Below are positions 1 to 12,030 of a stretch of DNA of 64,000 nucleotides, piece by piece (the first letter of the stretch is position 1; every line of letters starts with the position of its first letter). Source of the DNA: Thuidium tamariscinum. Lineage: Eukaryota; Streptophyta; Bryopsida; Hypnales; Thuidiaceae. The stretch covers positions 6,200,001 to 6,264,000 of the forward strand of contig OX344757.2 of NCBI GenBank assembly GCA_947034885.2, given 5' to 3'. Under the pieces are notes generated by a model. It had not been told where the DNA came from and ran no database searches. It saw nothing but the letters and a program-made list of their open reading frames with translations. The translations under genes were made by a program, and so were the position numbers.

Positions 1-1134
1 CAATTTATCCAAAGTAAGACTCAATTGGAACACAAACTTACACAAACCCCTTCTATTGACCAAATACCATATTGGCATGTAGGATGCCAATATTGGTTCT
101 ATACTCTTTTGTGGGTTTATTGTACCTATTGTGCATTGAATTATGTAGGAATCCAAAAAAAGAATCCGTGAGTCCCTAGTGACAAATTAGGGGCTCACAC
201 TTTGCAACCATGTTGTGCTATGTGTAAATTTGGAGACAGTTCATGTGAGGGTGATGATTTACCATCATATTTGAAGCACTTTAGGGAATCCCTACATTCA
301 TAAATGGGGAGTGAACAAAAATGGATAGAACTATGTGGAATTTTTTTAAAATATTGTCCAAGCTTTGACATTAAGTTTGTTTTTTAAAAAACATTGCTAC
401 ATATCATCTTTTAATTCTTTTTAAGATGAAATGGAGATCCCATGAATTTACAAGGAAATTCAATTTTCGGCAATCCTCACCAGAAGCAAACTTGTTTTAC
501 AACATGGATAAGTGTGTTTCCTTCCTTTTAGGAGAAGAAATGTAGATTTGGAATTTTGTGGAAAATTAAACTTTGCTTGCCAAAAATCTAATCATTAAAT
601 CTTCATGTTTGCAAGTTTTCCTTGTTTTTCATTTAGACATGAATTTATTCAAAACCTCACTTGTACACAAATTTTATAAATCAAGTGACCAAGCTAAATC
701 ATATTGTTGAAAAATAGTCAAGATTTACATTTTTAATGTACTTGGATGTGTTTCATTGGTTCCAAGTATCTCGATGTATAAACACATGGAAAACATTCTT
801 CAACCACCTATTCATTGTAGATTGTCTTAGAGATTATTTCTTCATGTTGTACTTTACGCGGATAGGTTTTAGCTAACAAGTGTTTTAGCTAAAAATTATT
901 CAAACCAATTCAAAGAAATAGCTTGTTGCATTGTACATTAATTTTGATGTGCTACATCAGAACCTTGTAACCACCACTTCATAGTATTCAATCTTATTAC
1001 TTTAAGTACTGTAAAGTCGACATTGAAAACTAGACAAATTAAACAAAAAGTTGATGTTTTTTTTATTAACAAATGATTTTTTTTTGTTATTCTCCTCTTA
1101 GTATTTGATTTGTATAATTTGAAGAAAGCCCATA
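1..1134. other. AT-rich stretch, nothing recognised
   Basis: I see no coding region, terminal inverted repeats, tandem array or RNA gene here. The reading frames are short and broken throughout. Confidence 0.5.
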
Positions 1135-2013
1135 CATACTAAGGAGTCAGCTTGCTAAATTTGGCAATATAGCAATTTTGGATAAGTACATGTAACTAGA
1201 GATTTTTATGTATTGGATCAAAACTTTAATAGATGGGGCTAGAGAAGGTTTAGATGAAGAAAATATCTTTTGTGTACACTAAGTTTCATGACATTTAGAA
1301 ATATGAGTAAAAAATTATGGCCTAATAGTTTGTTTGTTTTGTGAATGGGGAATTCAACTTATATACACATTGAAAGCTTTGAATCATTCCATTCAAATCA
1401 ATGAGGTGAAAGTTACAAGGAGTTTTTGATCACATGCAAGTATAGATTTTCTACTCTAAAATAAAATTTGAAGTCCTTTATTTTACCCAATATTCAATAT
1501 GTTTTGGAAAAAATTTAATCCATAGTATATAAATTGTTTATTACAATATTACAACCATTGGTATTGGCATTTTTTAATTCCATAAATAAAGTCTTAACAA
1601 TCTAGAGTGTTTTGAATCATATTCTACTTACTTCTATTGACTATTTTTTCCTATATGTTGTGGAATTTTTAAATGATTTGAAATCTTTCAAAAATCTAGC
1701 CAATTTGCCTTGAAGAATGAATCCAAAGAGTTACAACCATTCTAGACATTTTTTCATACAAATGTGTGAGTTTGTAAAGTGCAATTGCTTTTTCACAAGA
1801 TCAAAAAAAGAATTTTTTTAAAATTCAAAAGCTCATATTATGCAATCTATATAGTAAGAATATCTAAAATTTGTTCTACATGCTCTCAAGTTAGTATACC
1901 ACAAGATACTATGGCTACATGTGTTCAAAAATGTGTTTTTTTTTCCAAAATTTGCTTCTTGTAGTAGAAATGGCAACTTTGGAATGTTTATGGTAAAAAC
2001 ATAGTAAAGGAAC
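1135..2013 (+). mobile_element. TTAA element, family A, eroded copy
   Basis: The stretch aligns by eye, in the same order, with the family A copies at 17899-18846 and 27560-29086. Shared landmarks are the TTTGGCAA block near 1160, the CTACTCTAAAATAAA block near 1450 and the TTGCAATCTA-like block near 1840. The left terminus CTAAGGAGTCAGC resembles the CCCCTAAGGACTAGC end of the 27.6 kb copy. The right end stops at a TTAA at 2014-2017, which is also the left target site of the next element. There is no coding capacity. It is a non-autonomous element, and the superfamily is inferred from better copies. Confidence 0.5.
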
Positions 2014-2092
2014 TTAACCCTAGAGCACTCCAACGTTCAGTTTTTGGACAATGTACAAATTGAAATCTAAATTTCTTCCTCATTACAGATTG

Positions 2093-2172
2093 GCATTAGA
2101 TGTTTTTTGACCCCTGCAGAAGACTGTTCCAGTGCTGTTCCCCCGCAGCGAGGGGAGCGGCCTGCTGTCAGA

Positions 2173-2203
<31 letters not shown>

Positions 2204-2229
2204 AAAAAATAAAATATAGTCTTCAAATA

Positions 2230-2265
<36 letters not shown>

Positions 2266-2374
2266 GTCGATGACGTGGCAGTCTCTCGGCCACGTCAGAC
2301 CGCCTTGCCGAACCTCGCCGAACCTATTCCCTGCTGTGATAACTCGCAGTCTTCTTGACCCCTCAAAAAACATC
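2093..2374 (-). mobile_element. ACGTGGC-type MITE, copy 1
   Basis: The two ends form an inverted repeat: a perfect 17-base arm (CATTAGATGTTTTTTGA) and, after a variable patch, a second shared block (AGAAGACT). Inside lie two long T runs and an inverted pair GACGTGGC/GCCACGTC near 2271-2297. Four other copies share this plan (14459-14805, 20957-21258, 39359-39602, 61036-61374). A target duplication is not clear. It lies inside the family B element. Confidence 0.7.
2169..2264. repeat. Two long poly-T tracts
   Basis: Two T runs, at about 2169-2197 and 2232-2264, are separated by about 35 AT-rich bases inside the MITE. The other MITE copies have AT-rich DNA with shorter T runs at the same place, so these look expanded. 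Confidence 0.9.
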
Positions 2375-2870
2375 TAATGATGAAAGTCATCTTTATTTTT
2401 AGAGATACTTTATGAAGTTGTGGTTCTATCCAAGGGTTGGATTTGGTATTACTAAATCATCTATTTTTCTAAAATTATAAATGTAGAAGTATGTCACGTG
2501 GTTGACTTAGGTTGACTCTAGTTCAAACTTAGAATTGTAAAAATGAAGTCATAGAATCAAAGAACATAAAAATTCCAAAAAAACACCATGTCAAGAGAAC
2601 TTCATTTCAAATCCTTTCCAACAAAATTTACTCAAAAAATGACAATCTTTTGCTTGTAATTGAGTTTTGAAGGAATTTTGAATTTTCCCTTTCAAAATTT
2701 ATAGAAAAATATTGGTGATATTGGCAAATCTAATCGTATGAATAGAATTTGAAACTCAAACTCTACAATTTTTATTTGCATCTTAATTCCAAAATATACT
2801 TCGAAATTGCTCTTTATAATGTGTTTTTTTGAAATCATCAAATTTGGAGATGAATCCAAACACTTACTTA

Positions 2871-3312
2871 GAGCATTTCTACGGATTGCGCGGAGGAGGG
2901 ACTTAGTGAGGGGTGCTCATTTGAGCTAGTCGGGCCATGTGGAGGCTTGTGCCCCATAGCCACACATCAAACGCAGTTCAGCTAAAGAAAAATGCACATT
3001 ACCCCAAAAATTGAGGTTCACATGTCTTGCGAGCTTTGGTGATATAGTCAACAAGAATTTTTTTAAATTGGTGTTCACTTATTGAAGGTGTTCACTATTT
3101 GTCCACACAATGCAAGAATCGTGGGTCAAACATTGGAAGTAGTGTCCATTGCCATACCGTGCCGCAAAGGAACTTCACCATTTGGCTGTGTCTTTTGTAA
3201 ATTTGGTTGGAGTCGGCTTCATTGATCCCCTCCCCGTGTCTCCCGTGGGGCACAGATGGTGGCATGGCTCAGCCAAGTCAAAGCCTTTCCCTGAGCCTTC
3301 GTGGGGATGCTC
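2871..3312. mobile_element. Harbinger-type MITE, TTA target site
   Basis: The ends GAGCATTTCTACGG and CGTGGGGATGCTC are inverted copies, and both are flanked by TTA (2868-2870 and 3313-3315). A three-base TTA or TAA duplication and GAGCATC-type ends are typical of PIF/Harbinger MITEs. The inner block TTTGTAAATTTGGTTG recurs, reversed, in the larger element at 32247-33300. There is no coding region. Confidence 0.65.
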
Positions 3313-3539
3313 TTAGGGATTAAAGGGTTAATGATTTCATTATGAAAATGTTTTTCAAATATTATAAACAAATGAAAAAATTCTTGTTGTTGTGAGGTGA
3401 CTAAAATGTAAATGTTGTTTTGAATCCATTTCAATATGAGTAATTAAACTTCATAATAGATGGTAGACAACATTTAAAGGATTGTTTATTCTTATATTTT
3501 ATTTCTTAAAAATGAACATCTATATCTTAAGATTATTTA

Positions 3540-4022
3540 TTTATTTGTTTGTCAATTGTCATGTTGAGATCTCCCTGACTGTACATCCCCCAGTCACGTT
3601 TTTTGGAACCATTGGAAAGCTCTTGGCAAGGAGGGGTGTACGGGCTTTGTATCGTGGCATTTGGACTCATGGTGAAAAAGTTATGGATTTTTGAGTTATT
3701 TTTGGTTCTAAAAAATTGGAAAATTACTTTTACTATTGTTTTGGCTATAACAACGATATAGGGGTCACTAGTTTATACTTTAAGATAGGCTGCTTGTTTT
3801 GTTTGTTTGTCATGTTGAGATCTCCTGGTCTATGTATTCCCCGGTCATATTCTTGGTACCGTCGATAGGCCCTCGGTAAGGTGGGATGCACAAACTTGGT
3901 TTTGTGGCATTTGGATTCATGGTGGGAAAGTTATGGATTTTTGTGTTATTTTTGGTTTTAAAAAATAAAAATTTGAAAATCACTTTCACTTTGATTTTGA
4001 CTATGGCAACAATACAAGGCAC
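3540..4022 (+). repeat. Tandem duplication, period about 251 bp
   Basis: Two diverged copies lie head to tail. TGTCATGTTGAGATCTCC starts at about 3557 and again at about 3808, and GTGGCATTTGGA..TCATGGTG and AGTTATGGATTTTTG recur at the same spacing. The second copy ends near 4022. The copies differ by many substitutions. No function is apparent. Confidence 0.8.
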
Positions 4023-4466
4023 ACTAATAGATATAATATGTGCATTGAAATATAAAGAGGATATTTATAGAAATAGTATAAGATTTTTTTTGAAAAACTG
4101 TTTATTTATGTTTAATGTATATTTTATAAATAATTCATTTTCTAAATTTATATACACTCTAATTTATAAGATCATATTTTTTGAATGAAACCTGGTGGCA
4201 TGTTATTCTTTTTTATTTATTTATCTTATAGAGTATTGAAAACTTTGTATATCGATTGTATTTCAAAACCAAAAAGTGAAAAAAAAAATGTATCCTAATA
4301 TTAAAAGAACATCTAGGAAGACAAGTAGGCAAATAAAAATGACATTGTCTTCACCCCTAAAGGTCCAAGGCCATTTTTCTATCACAAACCATTCAAAACT
4401 ATCATTTTTACTATATTCACCGAAGAGAACTAAAAAAAATATTTTTTGGAATCTAACTATACTTTA

Positions 4467-5212
4467 GGGCAAATGCAAGAAAGACTTGTACTGTTTGGCA
4501 TCACACTTTGAGTGACGGAGTTGTCATGAGCTATAACTTTTGAAGCATTAACTCTTTGAACTTTAAATTATTTATTAGAGATGGATGACTTGATAGTTAT
4601 CAAAAAACTTATTTTTCAAAAAATTCAAAAATCATTTTATATTTAAATTCTAATTTCTCTAATTTATCACACTTTGCAGTTTAGGGTTTTTTAGTACTGG
4701 GGAGTAATTTAAATTAATGATTTAGAGCTGAGATTTCTAGGATCTATTCCTACATAAGGTATGCATATTTCTACCACAGGAAATTTAAAAAATCATTATT
4801 CTCTTTCCTCTACATGTGTGCTAATAGGCCTCCTTTGCGTGCACATTTTTGAACAATCAAGATAGTTTTTGGATCATTATTTTGGTGAAATATCTTTACC
4901 ATAAAGTCTTTCCAAATTTCCAATTTTTAGTTTTAATAAAAAATTACTTTTCCTATTTTTTACAAATTAAAATGTGAAACTATAGTGAAAGTTACAATTT
5001 TCACGAAATTTAGCACTTTTCTAGTTCTCCTACTTAGAGAATTTTTCTATGCTTTTCCTTCCTAGGGTATCTTCTTCTTAAATTTATATACATCAAACAT
5101 ATTTTTTATTTATTTTTTAAATTGATTTACTATTTATACAGTACTCCCAAAGAAAAAAGTGAGTACTGTGCAAAACGCTACGCTTTTCAACAGGTCTTTC
5201 TTGCAATGATCC
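4467..5212. mobile_element. Non-autonomous DNA element with TTTA flanks
   Basis: The ends GGGCAAATGCAAGAAAGAC and GTCTTTCTTGCAATGATCC are inverted copies, flanked directly by TTTA (4463-4466 and 5213-5216). An internal inverted AGTACTG/CAGTACT pair sits near each end. The block near 5030-5070 recurs reversed at about 14195-14240. There is no coding capacity. The superfamily is not certain. Confidence 0.55.
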
Positions 5213-5216
5213 TTTA

Positions 5217-6894
5217 TTTGTATGAGATCATGTGGTAAAATTTTTGTAAAGTTTGACCATATAGATAAGAAGATATTTGCATTCAAAGTTGAAAAAAAGA
5301 GTTTTTTTGAACACTGTCTTGCAATTTCAATTGACTTTGACTACCATCTATTGAAATTTTTTGCACTATGGATTTTGAATTTTTTTAAAATTGTATTAAA
5401 TAATTGAATTGAAAGTCTAGGGAAAAAAATGTAATTCTTGGTTTTCATTCTTTATAAAATTATTAAGTAGAGGTAGATTCAAAATTGAAAGAAAAATTAA
5501 ACTCATTAATAGCTTTAAGATGGGATCAAAACACAATAATCTCAATGGTGAGATTGTTCAAGCAAGCAATTTTAGTCTTATCAACCAATTTGTTTTGAAG
5601 AATCATGAAAATTGCATCAAAAAATTAATCCAATAAATTATCTTTTCAAAAAGATGCTCAAACTACCCAAAAAAACAAGATTGTTCATGACTTTTAGTTA
5701 ACTAATCCAAATGGAATGAATAAAATCTTCTTGTGTAGAAAAAACTATAATTTATAAGTTTAAGAAAAATTAATTTTAATTTCAGTTTTATGTGGATTTA
5801 CTTTTTCCCATGCCGAGTTGAAATTTTAGATGTTTGTGGTATAACTTTTGGTCCTAGGCACTAATTGAAATAAACATTATATTCTCACATAGCTAATTAG
5901 TTTTCCTATCTTGTGAGAAAGCTTCAAAAATTTCGACTAAAAATTGAAGTCATCGAAATTTGTCAAAATTCCAAGTTGTCCTCAGAGGAGACAATGGGTT
6001 TTTAGGAGTTAAGATGAAGACCTAACAATGTGAACCTTTGAGCATCTATGATGCAACTCTTTGATACTAGTAGGCAAATGAATATATGCATGATTGTCAA
6101 TAAAAAGAAAGATATCCAATTGCATGGAATATTTTGGGATTTAATCCAATCTAAAAAATTAGTGACAATAACAATATTTAAAAACTAGTATTTTGAAGCT
6201 ATGTTTGTCCCGTTTGAACATGAAAGAGCTTTAGGGCTTAAATTTACTTCCTTTTTGCACTACCTATCTAAATACTAAAAAACAAAGATAAAAATGGATC
6301 AAACCACCAAATTCTAGTCAATACATATTTAGATTTTGGATAGAAATCACTTATATTATGTAATTTGATGAATGAATTTATAAGCATACAAATGATTATA
6401 TTTATTTTTTATTTCCCATATTCCATCATCCTTTAGTAAACACGTTCTAGACTACCTATGTGGCTATATGTCATCCTATTAAAAATAAAACAAAAAAAGA
6501 AGATTTGTTTTATATTGAATGTTTTTATAGAGTTGTTCTTTTAAATAGGTTGCCTAGTCCTATAGATACATCATGAAAAATAGACTTCAAAATTAGAGTT
6601 CAAAATGTAAAAGGTGGACACATACTTAAAAATTCATAATAGTTTGTTTATCATTTATAGAGTCCATAAACTAGGATGAAACGTTGAGGAAATAGAATTG
6701 AGGACCCTCATGAGATTATTTGGTATTGACCCTAATGACAATGATGGAAGAATCAAGCCAATTACGAGGTGGAAGTAGTTTAAAGTCAAAGGTGGAAGTT
6801 ACTTACACTAAATAGTGAGATTAAATTTTCCTATACTAATTCTTGACATTTGATACTACATAAATATCTAGTGTTACTGTACAAGAATGCATTC
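5217..6894. other. AT-rich stretch, nothing recognised
   Basis: No coding region, inverted-repeat ends or RNA gene was found. It is probably old, decayed repeat DNA. Confidence 0.4.
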
Positions 6895-7110
6895 ATTTAT
6901 TCTTGTCCTTTTTGAAACCAATGAAACAAAATTCCATTACATAAAGGAAATGGTACAAGTTTGCCAGCCACAAGTGGTGTAGCAAAAATGCACTCATCTT
7001 GAAGTAGGTCTTGTTGTAACTAAGATTCACGAGCCTCTATGCAATTATTTTAGGCAATTATGTTTGATTGCCTCTAAAAATGTGGGCAACTTCAAGCCCG
7101 TGGAAAAAAA
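6895..7110 (-). mobile_element. LINE 3' end remnant
   Basis: Read on the minus strand, the stretch near 7095-7040 resembles the C-terminal tail of the RNase H domain of plant LINE ORF2, with an H-I-F-R-x-G-N-Q run. It then passes into a 3' untranslated region ending ATGGAATTTTGTTTCATTGG. A related tail, ATGG...GTCCATGTGTTTCAAAAA, occurs at 8170-8290 and 31432-31500. The reading frame has stops. The remnant is short, and the assignment rests on the short motif and the repeated tail. Confidence 0.4.
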
Positions 7111-7551
7111 AGGGGGGATAAATGTATTGGCATTGAATGATAAATGAAATGAGGTTATCATTCAATTGCATATTCAAATTTGGTCACCTTTACTTTGAGC
7201 CCTCTTGAGGATCCAAAAACTCAAAATTTCTTCAAAGAAAGACTACATGACCATTGATCAAAATTCCAAAACTAAAATTCCAAACAATATTGTCTTCATG
7301 TATACAAATGGAAAATACCTACAAGGTTGTTTGCTTTTGAAATGACCATTTGAGCCTACCAAACTCATCAATGATAATAACAATAAGAGATATTTCAAAC
7401 AAAATGTCACTCATTTATGCATAGGAGTCACATTTAGAACACAATTGTTTTTAAAGCATATTACGATAAAGGAAAGAACCCAATTCCGATCACCATCCCA
7501 TTTCCATGGCGTAGGGTGATCTATTTCCAGAGCAAGCAGTGCTACATTTCT

Positions 7552-7587
7552 GAGCAACTGGATAGGAAAGAGCAACTGGATAGGAAA
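7552..7587 (+). repeat. 18-base tandem duplication
   Basis: GAGCAACTGGATAGGAAA occurs twice with no gap and no mismatch. It is probably a recent slippage or repair duplication. Confidence 0.9.
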
Positions 7588-8029
7588 AAACTGATGAGTC
7601 ATGAGGTACTATGAATTCTATGAGCACTTGAGTAGACAAAGGACTCGTGGTTGGGAAGTTGGGAGCTTTTCCTGGTAGTATGATATGTGGTGTACTATCA
7701 AGGATGATTTCTAGTCTTCAATTATTTGTTTCCGTAATGAAGCACTACAATACTATATTTGCAACCACACGCCTGCTCAGAAACGGAATACCCTATATCA
7801 CTATATTAGGTCAAACAGAATCTTCTCGTTTAAAATTCATAGCAATTTCATTTCTGAGAGTTAAGGTCTGCCAAAATATGATATCCTTCTCAATTGTATT
7901 TCCGTAGACGGGAAAAAAAATTGTCCTCAATGCTTTGCATGTTGCACATGGGCCAAATTGCTTATCTGATCGGAAATAGGTCATTGTCCTGATAGAAGCA
8001 TTTGTTGACTTTCATGGCTTGTATGATGA

Positions 8030-8860
8030 CTTGGGGGGAGGCCATATTTTTGTAATGCCATCTAGTTTTACGATTTTTAGTGTAGATTGGGAGCAACTGC
8101 CGGAGGGAGTGCCGGGTGGACCTTTACGCCCTGCCTGACGGACAGATTCCGGAAAAGCAATTCCCCAAAACACAAAAACAAAACCCTGGTGAGTTCCGGT
8201 CCCCTTTCCTTGTGTCCCAAAAGGGTTGGGTTTTTTTGGGTTTTTTTGAAACACATGGACGATTTCCATTGCAAGGGGAAAAGGTACAATGAACCAAGGG
8301 CGTCCCAAAAGGGTTTTCGAAAGCTAAGAAAACACTATTTCCAAAGAACTTGAAATCAAAAACCACAGCCTCACTGGCTGGCCTGGTGTCCTGCCTGTAC
8401 TCCTGTGCATCCAGTCCGGCTCCAGGAAGCTGAGCTCAGTAGTCAGTAATGAGTGACTATATTCAAAAGCCAGTGAGTCCATCCACGCCAGGGCCAGGGC
8501 CAGGGCCTCGGCCTCGGGGGAAGGGAATCAGTGAAAAGGTGGTGTCTCCCCTGCCCCGGTCCCCCTGGACCATCAATCCTTTCCCTCCAGGGCAGTGTGG
8601 GCACATGACAGGGTGGGGACCGCGGAGGATCTCATCACGTGCAGGATATCAATCGCACGTCGGGGAGAGGCTCGGCCCTGACAAGCCCACATGTCCCCAG
8701 TCGCGTTCGCACGTGGCCACTCGCGCTTTCAAGGGTCTGACCGGAAGGGAAGGGGAGGGAAGGGGGGTCCGTCAGGGAAGGGAGTTCAGAACGGGACGAC
8801 GGAACCCCGTTTGAGTGGCCAACGAATCTGGCCGGGCCCAGCCCCTTGAGAGTTGGAGGG
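8030..8860. other. GC-rich island
   Basis: Base composition changes sharply from the AT-rich surroundings, with C and G runs and many CpG sites, notably at 8470-8830. A 121-codon open frame runs at 8449-8814 on the plus strand. It is rich in Pro, Gly and Arg, as any GC-rich frame would be, so I do not call it a gene. Such islands could be unmethylated host sequence or younger insertions. Confidence 0.6.
8170..8290 (-). mobile_element. LINE-like 3' tail, copy 2
   Basis: On the minus strand this reads GTACC...ATGGAAATCGTCCATGTGTTTCAAAAAAA, matching 31432-31500 and, weakly, 38222-38270. An A-rich end (T-rich on the plus strand, 8228-8248) fits a retroposed 3' end. The evidence is only a shared tail. 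Confidence 0.35.
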
Positions 8861-9485
8861 CCTCAAAAATTCCACAACCAAAAATTTTAATTTTTTTAAA
8901 AAACAGTAGCTTATATGGGAATTAGAAAGGGAGAGAGAGGGGAAGAAAGGAGTGGCCAAAGGAATGACATGTGGAAAAGAAAAGGGGGGAGCATCTTCCT
9001 TCCTCAAGGCTCGTTTACACATGCACATGAGGAAGTCAAATGGACATTGGGCCATTGTTTGTCCCTTCGAAGGTGGGTTTCATGGAGTCATGAGTGAAGC
9101 TTGCTTTCTAGGAGTTGATTGATGGACTTGATTTTTGTCCAAGAATGGAACGGATTTTTTGTAGATATCAAGCAAGCAGATATACTGTAAGACTATGTAC
9201 CATGAAATTAAAAAAATTAATTAATTTTAAAATTTTAAAATCCCACCCCCACCCTTTCTTATAATTTTGAGAGGGTAGGGTCAATGCAATCAATATGGGA
9301 CAAATCTCATATGATGTATGTCATATTTCATAAATTGTATCTATATTTGAACTATTATATGTGTATTTTTGTATTTATACTTCCATATCATACTATATAT
9401 ATATATGTACTTCGTATTGATACGATGGCTATTGATTTTTCTTGGGGGGGGGACACATTGAACGGCTCCCAATTTTTTGAAAGAG

Positions 9486-9509
9486 GAAGGGGGGGAGGGG
9501 GGGGGGGAA
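9486..9509. repeat. Poly-G tract
   Basis: A G run interrupted by single A bases lies beside a further G run near 9445-9452. It is low-complexity and potentially quadruplex forming. Confidence 0.8.
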
Positions 9510-9519
9510 GAAATCCACT

Positions 9520-11480
9520 AGGCAGTGACAAGCAATTCATGGTAGATAGTGATGTAGTTATATCTAATGCTATAGAATATTTTTCAACAAGTTTTTTTTC
9601 CTTGACTTGTTGTTGGTGACGTGATGATGACTTTGCTCCAAGTTTGATCTTTGCTATGAACGTGTCACTTTTTAGGAAGTGGCTATAAATTTGATATACA
9701 AAATTTAAAAGTTTTTTGTTTAGAATAAACTCATTGGTAATATGTGTAAATGGCACATGTAAAAGTTGTAACATCCACCATGAAAAGGAGAGCTTGTAGT
9801 ATCACTATACGAAAGATCTTCGAAACATTTGAGCATGATTTAGGTATGTATGTTGTCTGAATCATATGTCTTAATGTAAATCAATTCTCTAGAATCATAT
9901 TATTAAATTGTCTAAATATTTGATGGATGTTGTTGGGAGTCAAAATGAATAGAAAGTTAAGATTCTCTTAAGTGTATCTTTGGACACTAGATTAATGCAC
10001 TATGGATTTTTGAATTATTAAAAATAGATATACTTGAATTTGACCTCAGGCTCTCATGAATGGAGAATGAACATTTTAGATGTCAATATGTAGGAGGAGT
10101 ATCTAAATCCCAATTGCATTCAAATGCAGTTCTATATGAACCTCAAAGGGCTCCATTATTTGAAGGCTCTAATATAGAAAAAGAAGATTTTCTAATGAAT
10201 AAGTCTTTACACAAATTAATTCAAAAACACAATGAAAGGTATTGAATTCATTTGTGTTGGGATGGAAAGAAAAAAAAACTTACAAATGAATGAAGGTCTT
10301 ATCTTTGGTTTATTCTTGAGCTACAATTTCATTTTGTTCAATTGAGGTTTGAGATATGAGGTAAACTTATCTATGACAAGTAGAATAAGTTGTATGTCCT
10401 ATTTTGATTTGCAAAAATATTCAAATTTAGATACAAAGACAAATGTGAGAAATGAAGCCTTGTTTCACAATTTTCTTATTTGGACAAAGTAAGATTTTTT
10501 GTGAATTTTTGAAGTGTGATGCCCAATTGGCCCCAAAGAATCTCTAAACTACTCCAAATCAGCAAAAAGTGTTTCCTTAATGGTCGTCATCTTACCACCT
10601 AAAGCAGATACAAAATTTTCTAGGCATGGCTACAAGACTTTAATAACACATCCACGACATGAAGGAATAAAAAAAATAACATGTTATGATGAGTTTACAC
10701 TAAAAAGGTGTAAGCATCCTATAACAATCACTAATAATTCCATTACCATCTTCCAAGGTACTAATTATGGTCACAAATCAACCTAATGAAGTTATAGTTC
10801 CATTTATTAAATTTTTTTTGTCATGATTTGATATAAGACTTTTATAAGTAAGGTAGAGGTACCCATTTCTAACCAAGCACCCATACCCAATTCATAAAGT
10901 ACAGCTATTTTCAACCAAGGCTAGAACATATTTCCAAACAAAGCTTGGTATGTGTTTTTCCTCCATTTCAAGGTTGGACCCAATAAGATCATGACACATG
11001 TTCCAAAGTAGTGATCAAGAAAGTAGGTAGTGAGTGGGAAAGTACATAGTCTATGATTGGAATTGGAAGACTTTAGACATTGGCTACTAGTCTAAACAAT
11101 TTTTTGGCTTCCAAAAATCATAGTAATTTCAATTTTGAGAATAAAATTTAGAAAAAATTATAGTCCCTATATTTCCTATCTCCCTACTTGGTAGAAATTT
11201 CACTTGTCTCATAGTGCTTACTATCTACTTGAAAATTGCTTGAGTAATTGACTATAGATACTTCTATCTTAATTCTCTAGATGCCTTCTAAGGAAGGTTT
11301 GCCTATTAAAGGCAAATTTACCTTATATGTCTTCTTCTCCTCCCATGCTCTTTTTGAGTTCAAAGTCAATTGTGTTTATAGTCCAAGATGACCCAAAACT
11401 ATTGGATGATGGTGGAAAGGTACCCAATCCAAATGGCATGGTTGCACATTCAATACTTGACAATGTCAAGTTATTTATTT
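9520..11480. other. AT-rich stretch, nothing recognised
   Basis: Only short frames are present. A small palindrome (GGTTTGCC..GGCAAATTTACC) lies near 11297-11322. No element ends or RNA genes were seen. Confidence 0.4.
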
Positions 11481-11481
11481 G

Positions 11482-11744
11482 ACATGTAGGGTGTTAAATC
11501 CTACCATTGAAGGTGGACCCAACAAGTGGTTTTACCTCAAGGAAAAATGTAGGAATTTTTTATTTTTTTGCAAATTTTGAATTTAATATTTGCAATTGGA
11601 GACCCTAAATTAGCTAGAGAAGGTCTAGAGCATACCTTAGACATGGCCCAAAACATGGAGTTCTTTTTTTCACCTTCATCCGGAGAACCCAAATTTACCC
11701 TGTTGGGCTTGCCTTGGATGGTAGGATTTAATGTCCTGCATTTG
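11482..11744. mobile_element. MITE-like inverted-repeat element
   Basis: Inverted arms of about 40 bases lie at 11483-11525 and 11699-11742. They share TTAAATCCTACCAT and CCCAACA. The span is about 260 bases and non-coding. Both arms contain TTAA at equivalent positions, so a TTAA-type element inside longer arms is possible. A target duplication is not resolved. Confidence 0.5.
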
Positions 11745-11834
11745 GCCTAAAATCAATCTTCTACTCAATGGAAACCCCTTGCAGTGTATTGCAAGACTTT
11801 TTTTGGGGCTCTCTAGTGCTAGATTACACACACA

Positions 11835-12030
11835 AAAATATTTTGGCTAAAAAAGGCCATCAAAAAATGCCAAAAAATTAGATGAAATTGCTAGACAACT
11901 TTGAGTTAAAAAAAATATTAGATGAAGTCGCCTAATTGTGGATGAAAATCATACTATACATTGCATTGAATAAGTGGATGAATGTTGCAATTTGGAGCAC
12001 CACTAGAACATTTTATATCACCACCAGCCC
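11835..12030 (+). repeat. Dispersed repeat with empty CACTA site
   Basis: GATGAAATTGC...ACTT, then GATGAA-TCGCC and GGATGAAAAT, are shared in order with 51335-51835. In that copy a CACTA-type MITE interrupts the repeat after GCCAAATAAT. Here the same point reads GCCTAATTGTGGATG with no insertion, so this is a related empty site. Confidence 0.6.

Larger units (their letters stand above)
2018..2867 (-). mobile_element. TTAA element, family B, with a nested MITE
   Basis: Left flank is TTAA at 2014-2017, followed by CCCTAGAGCACTCC. The body matches 19018-19824 in the opposite orientation: CTATCCAAGGGTTGGATTTGG, TGACTTAGGTTGACTC and the AATATTGGTGATATTGG block all recur reversed there. The right end (CACTTACTTA) corresponds to the CCCCTAAGTGTCT terminus of the other copy. 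Without the nested MITE at 2093-2374 the element is about 0.57 kb. It is non-coding. Confidence 0.6.

Noticed and set aside
2083-2373. 96-codon minus-strand frame with Lys runs
   Set aside because: It runs through two poly-T tracts of a MITE and has no protein character beyond that.
8449-8814. 121-codon Pro/Gly/Arg-rich frame in the GC-rich island
   Set aside because: Open frames are expected in GC-rich DNA where stops are rare, and nothing identifies a gene.
9388-9774. 128-codon minus-strand frame with a proline run
   Set aside because: The proline run is the G tract read in reverse; a plus-strand frame overlaps it equally well. No motif or repeat support.
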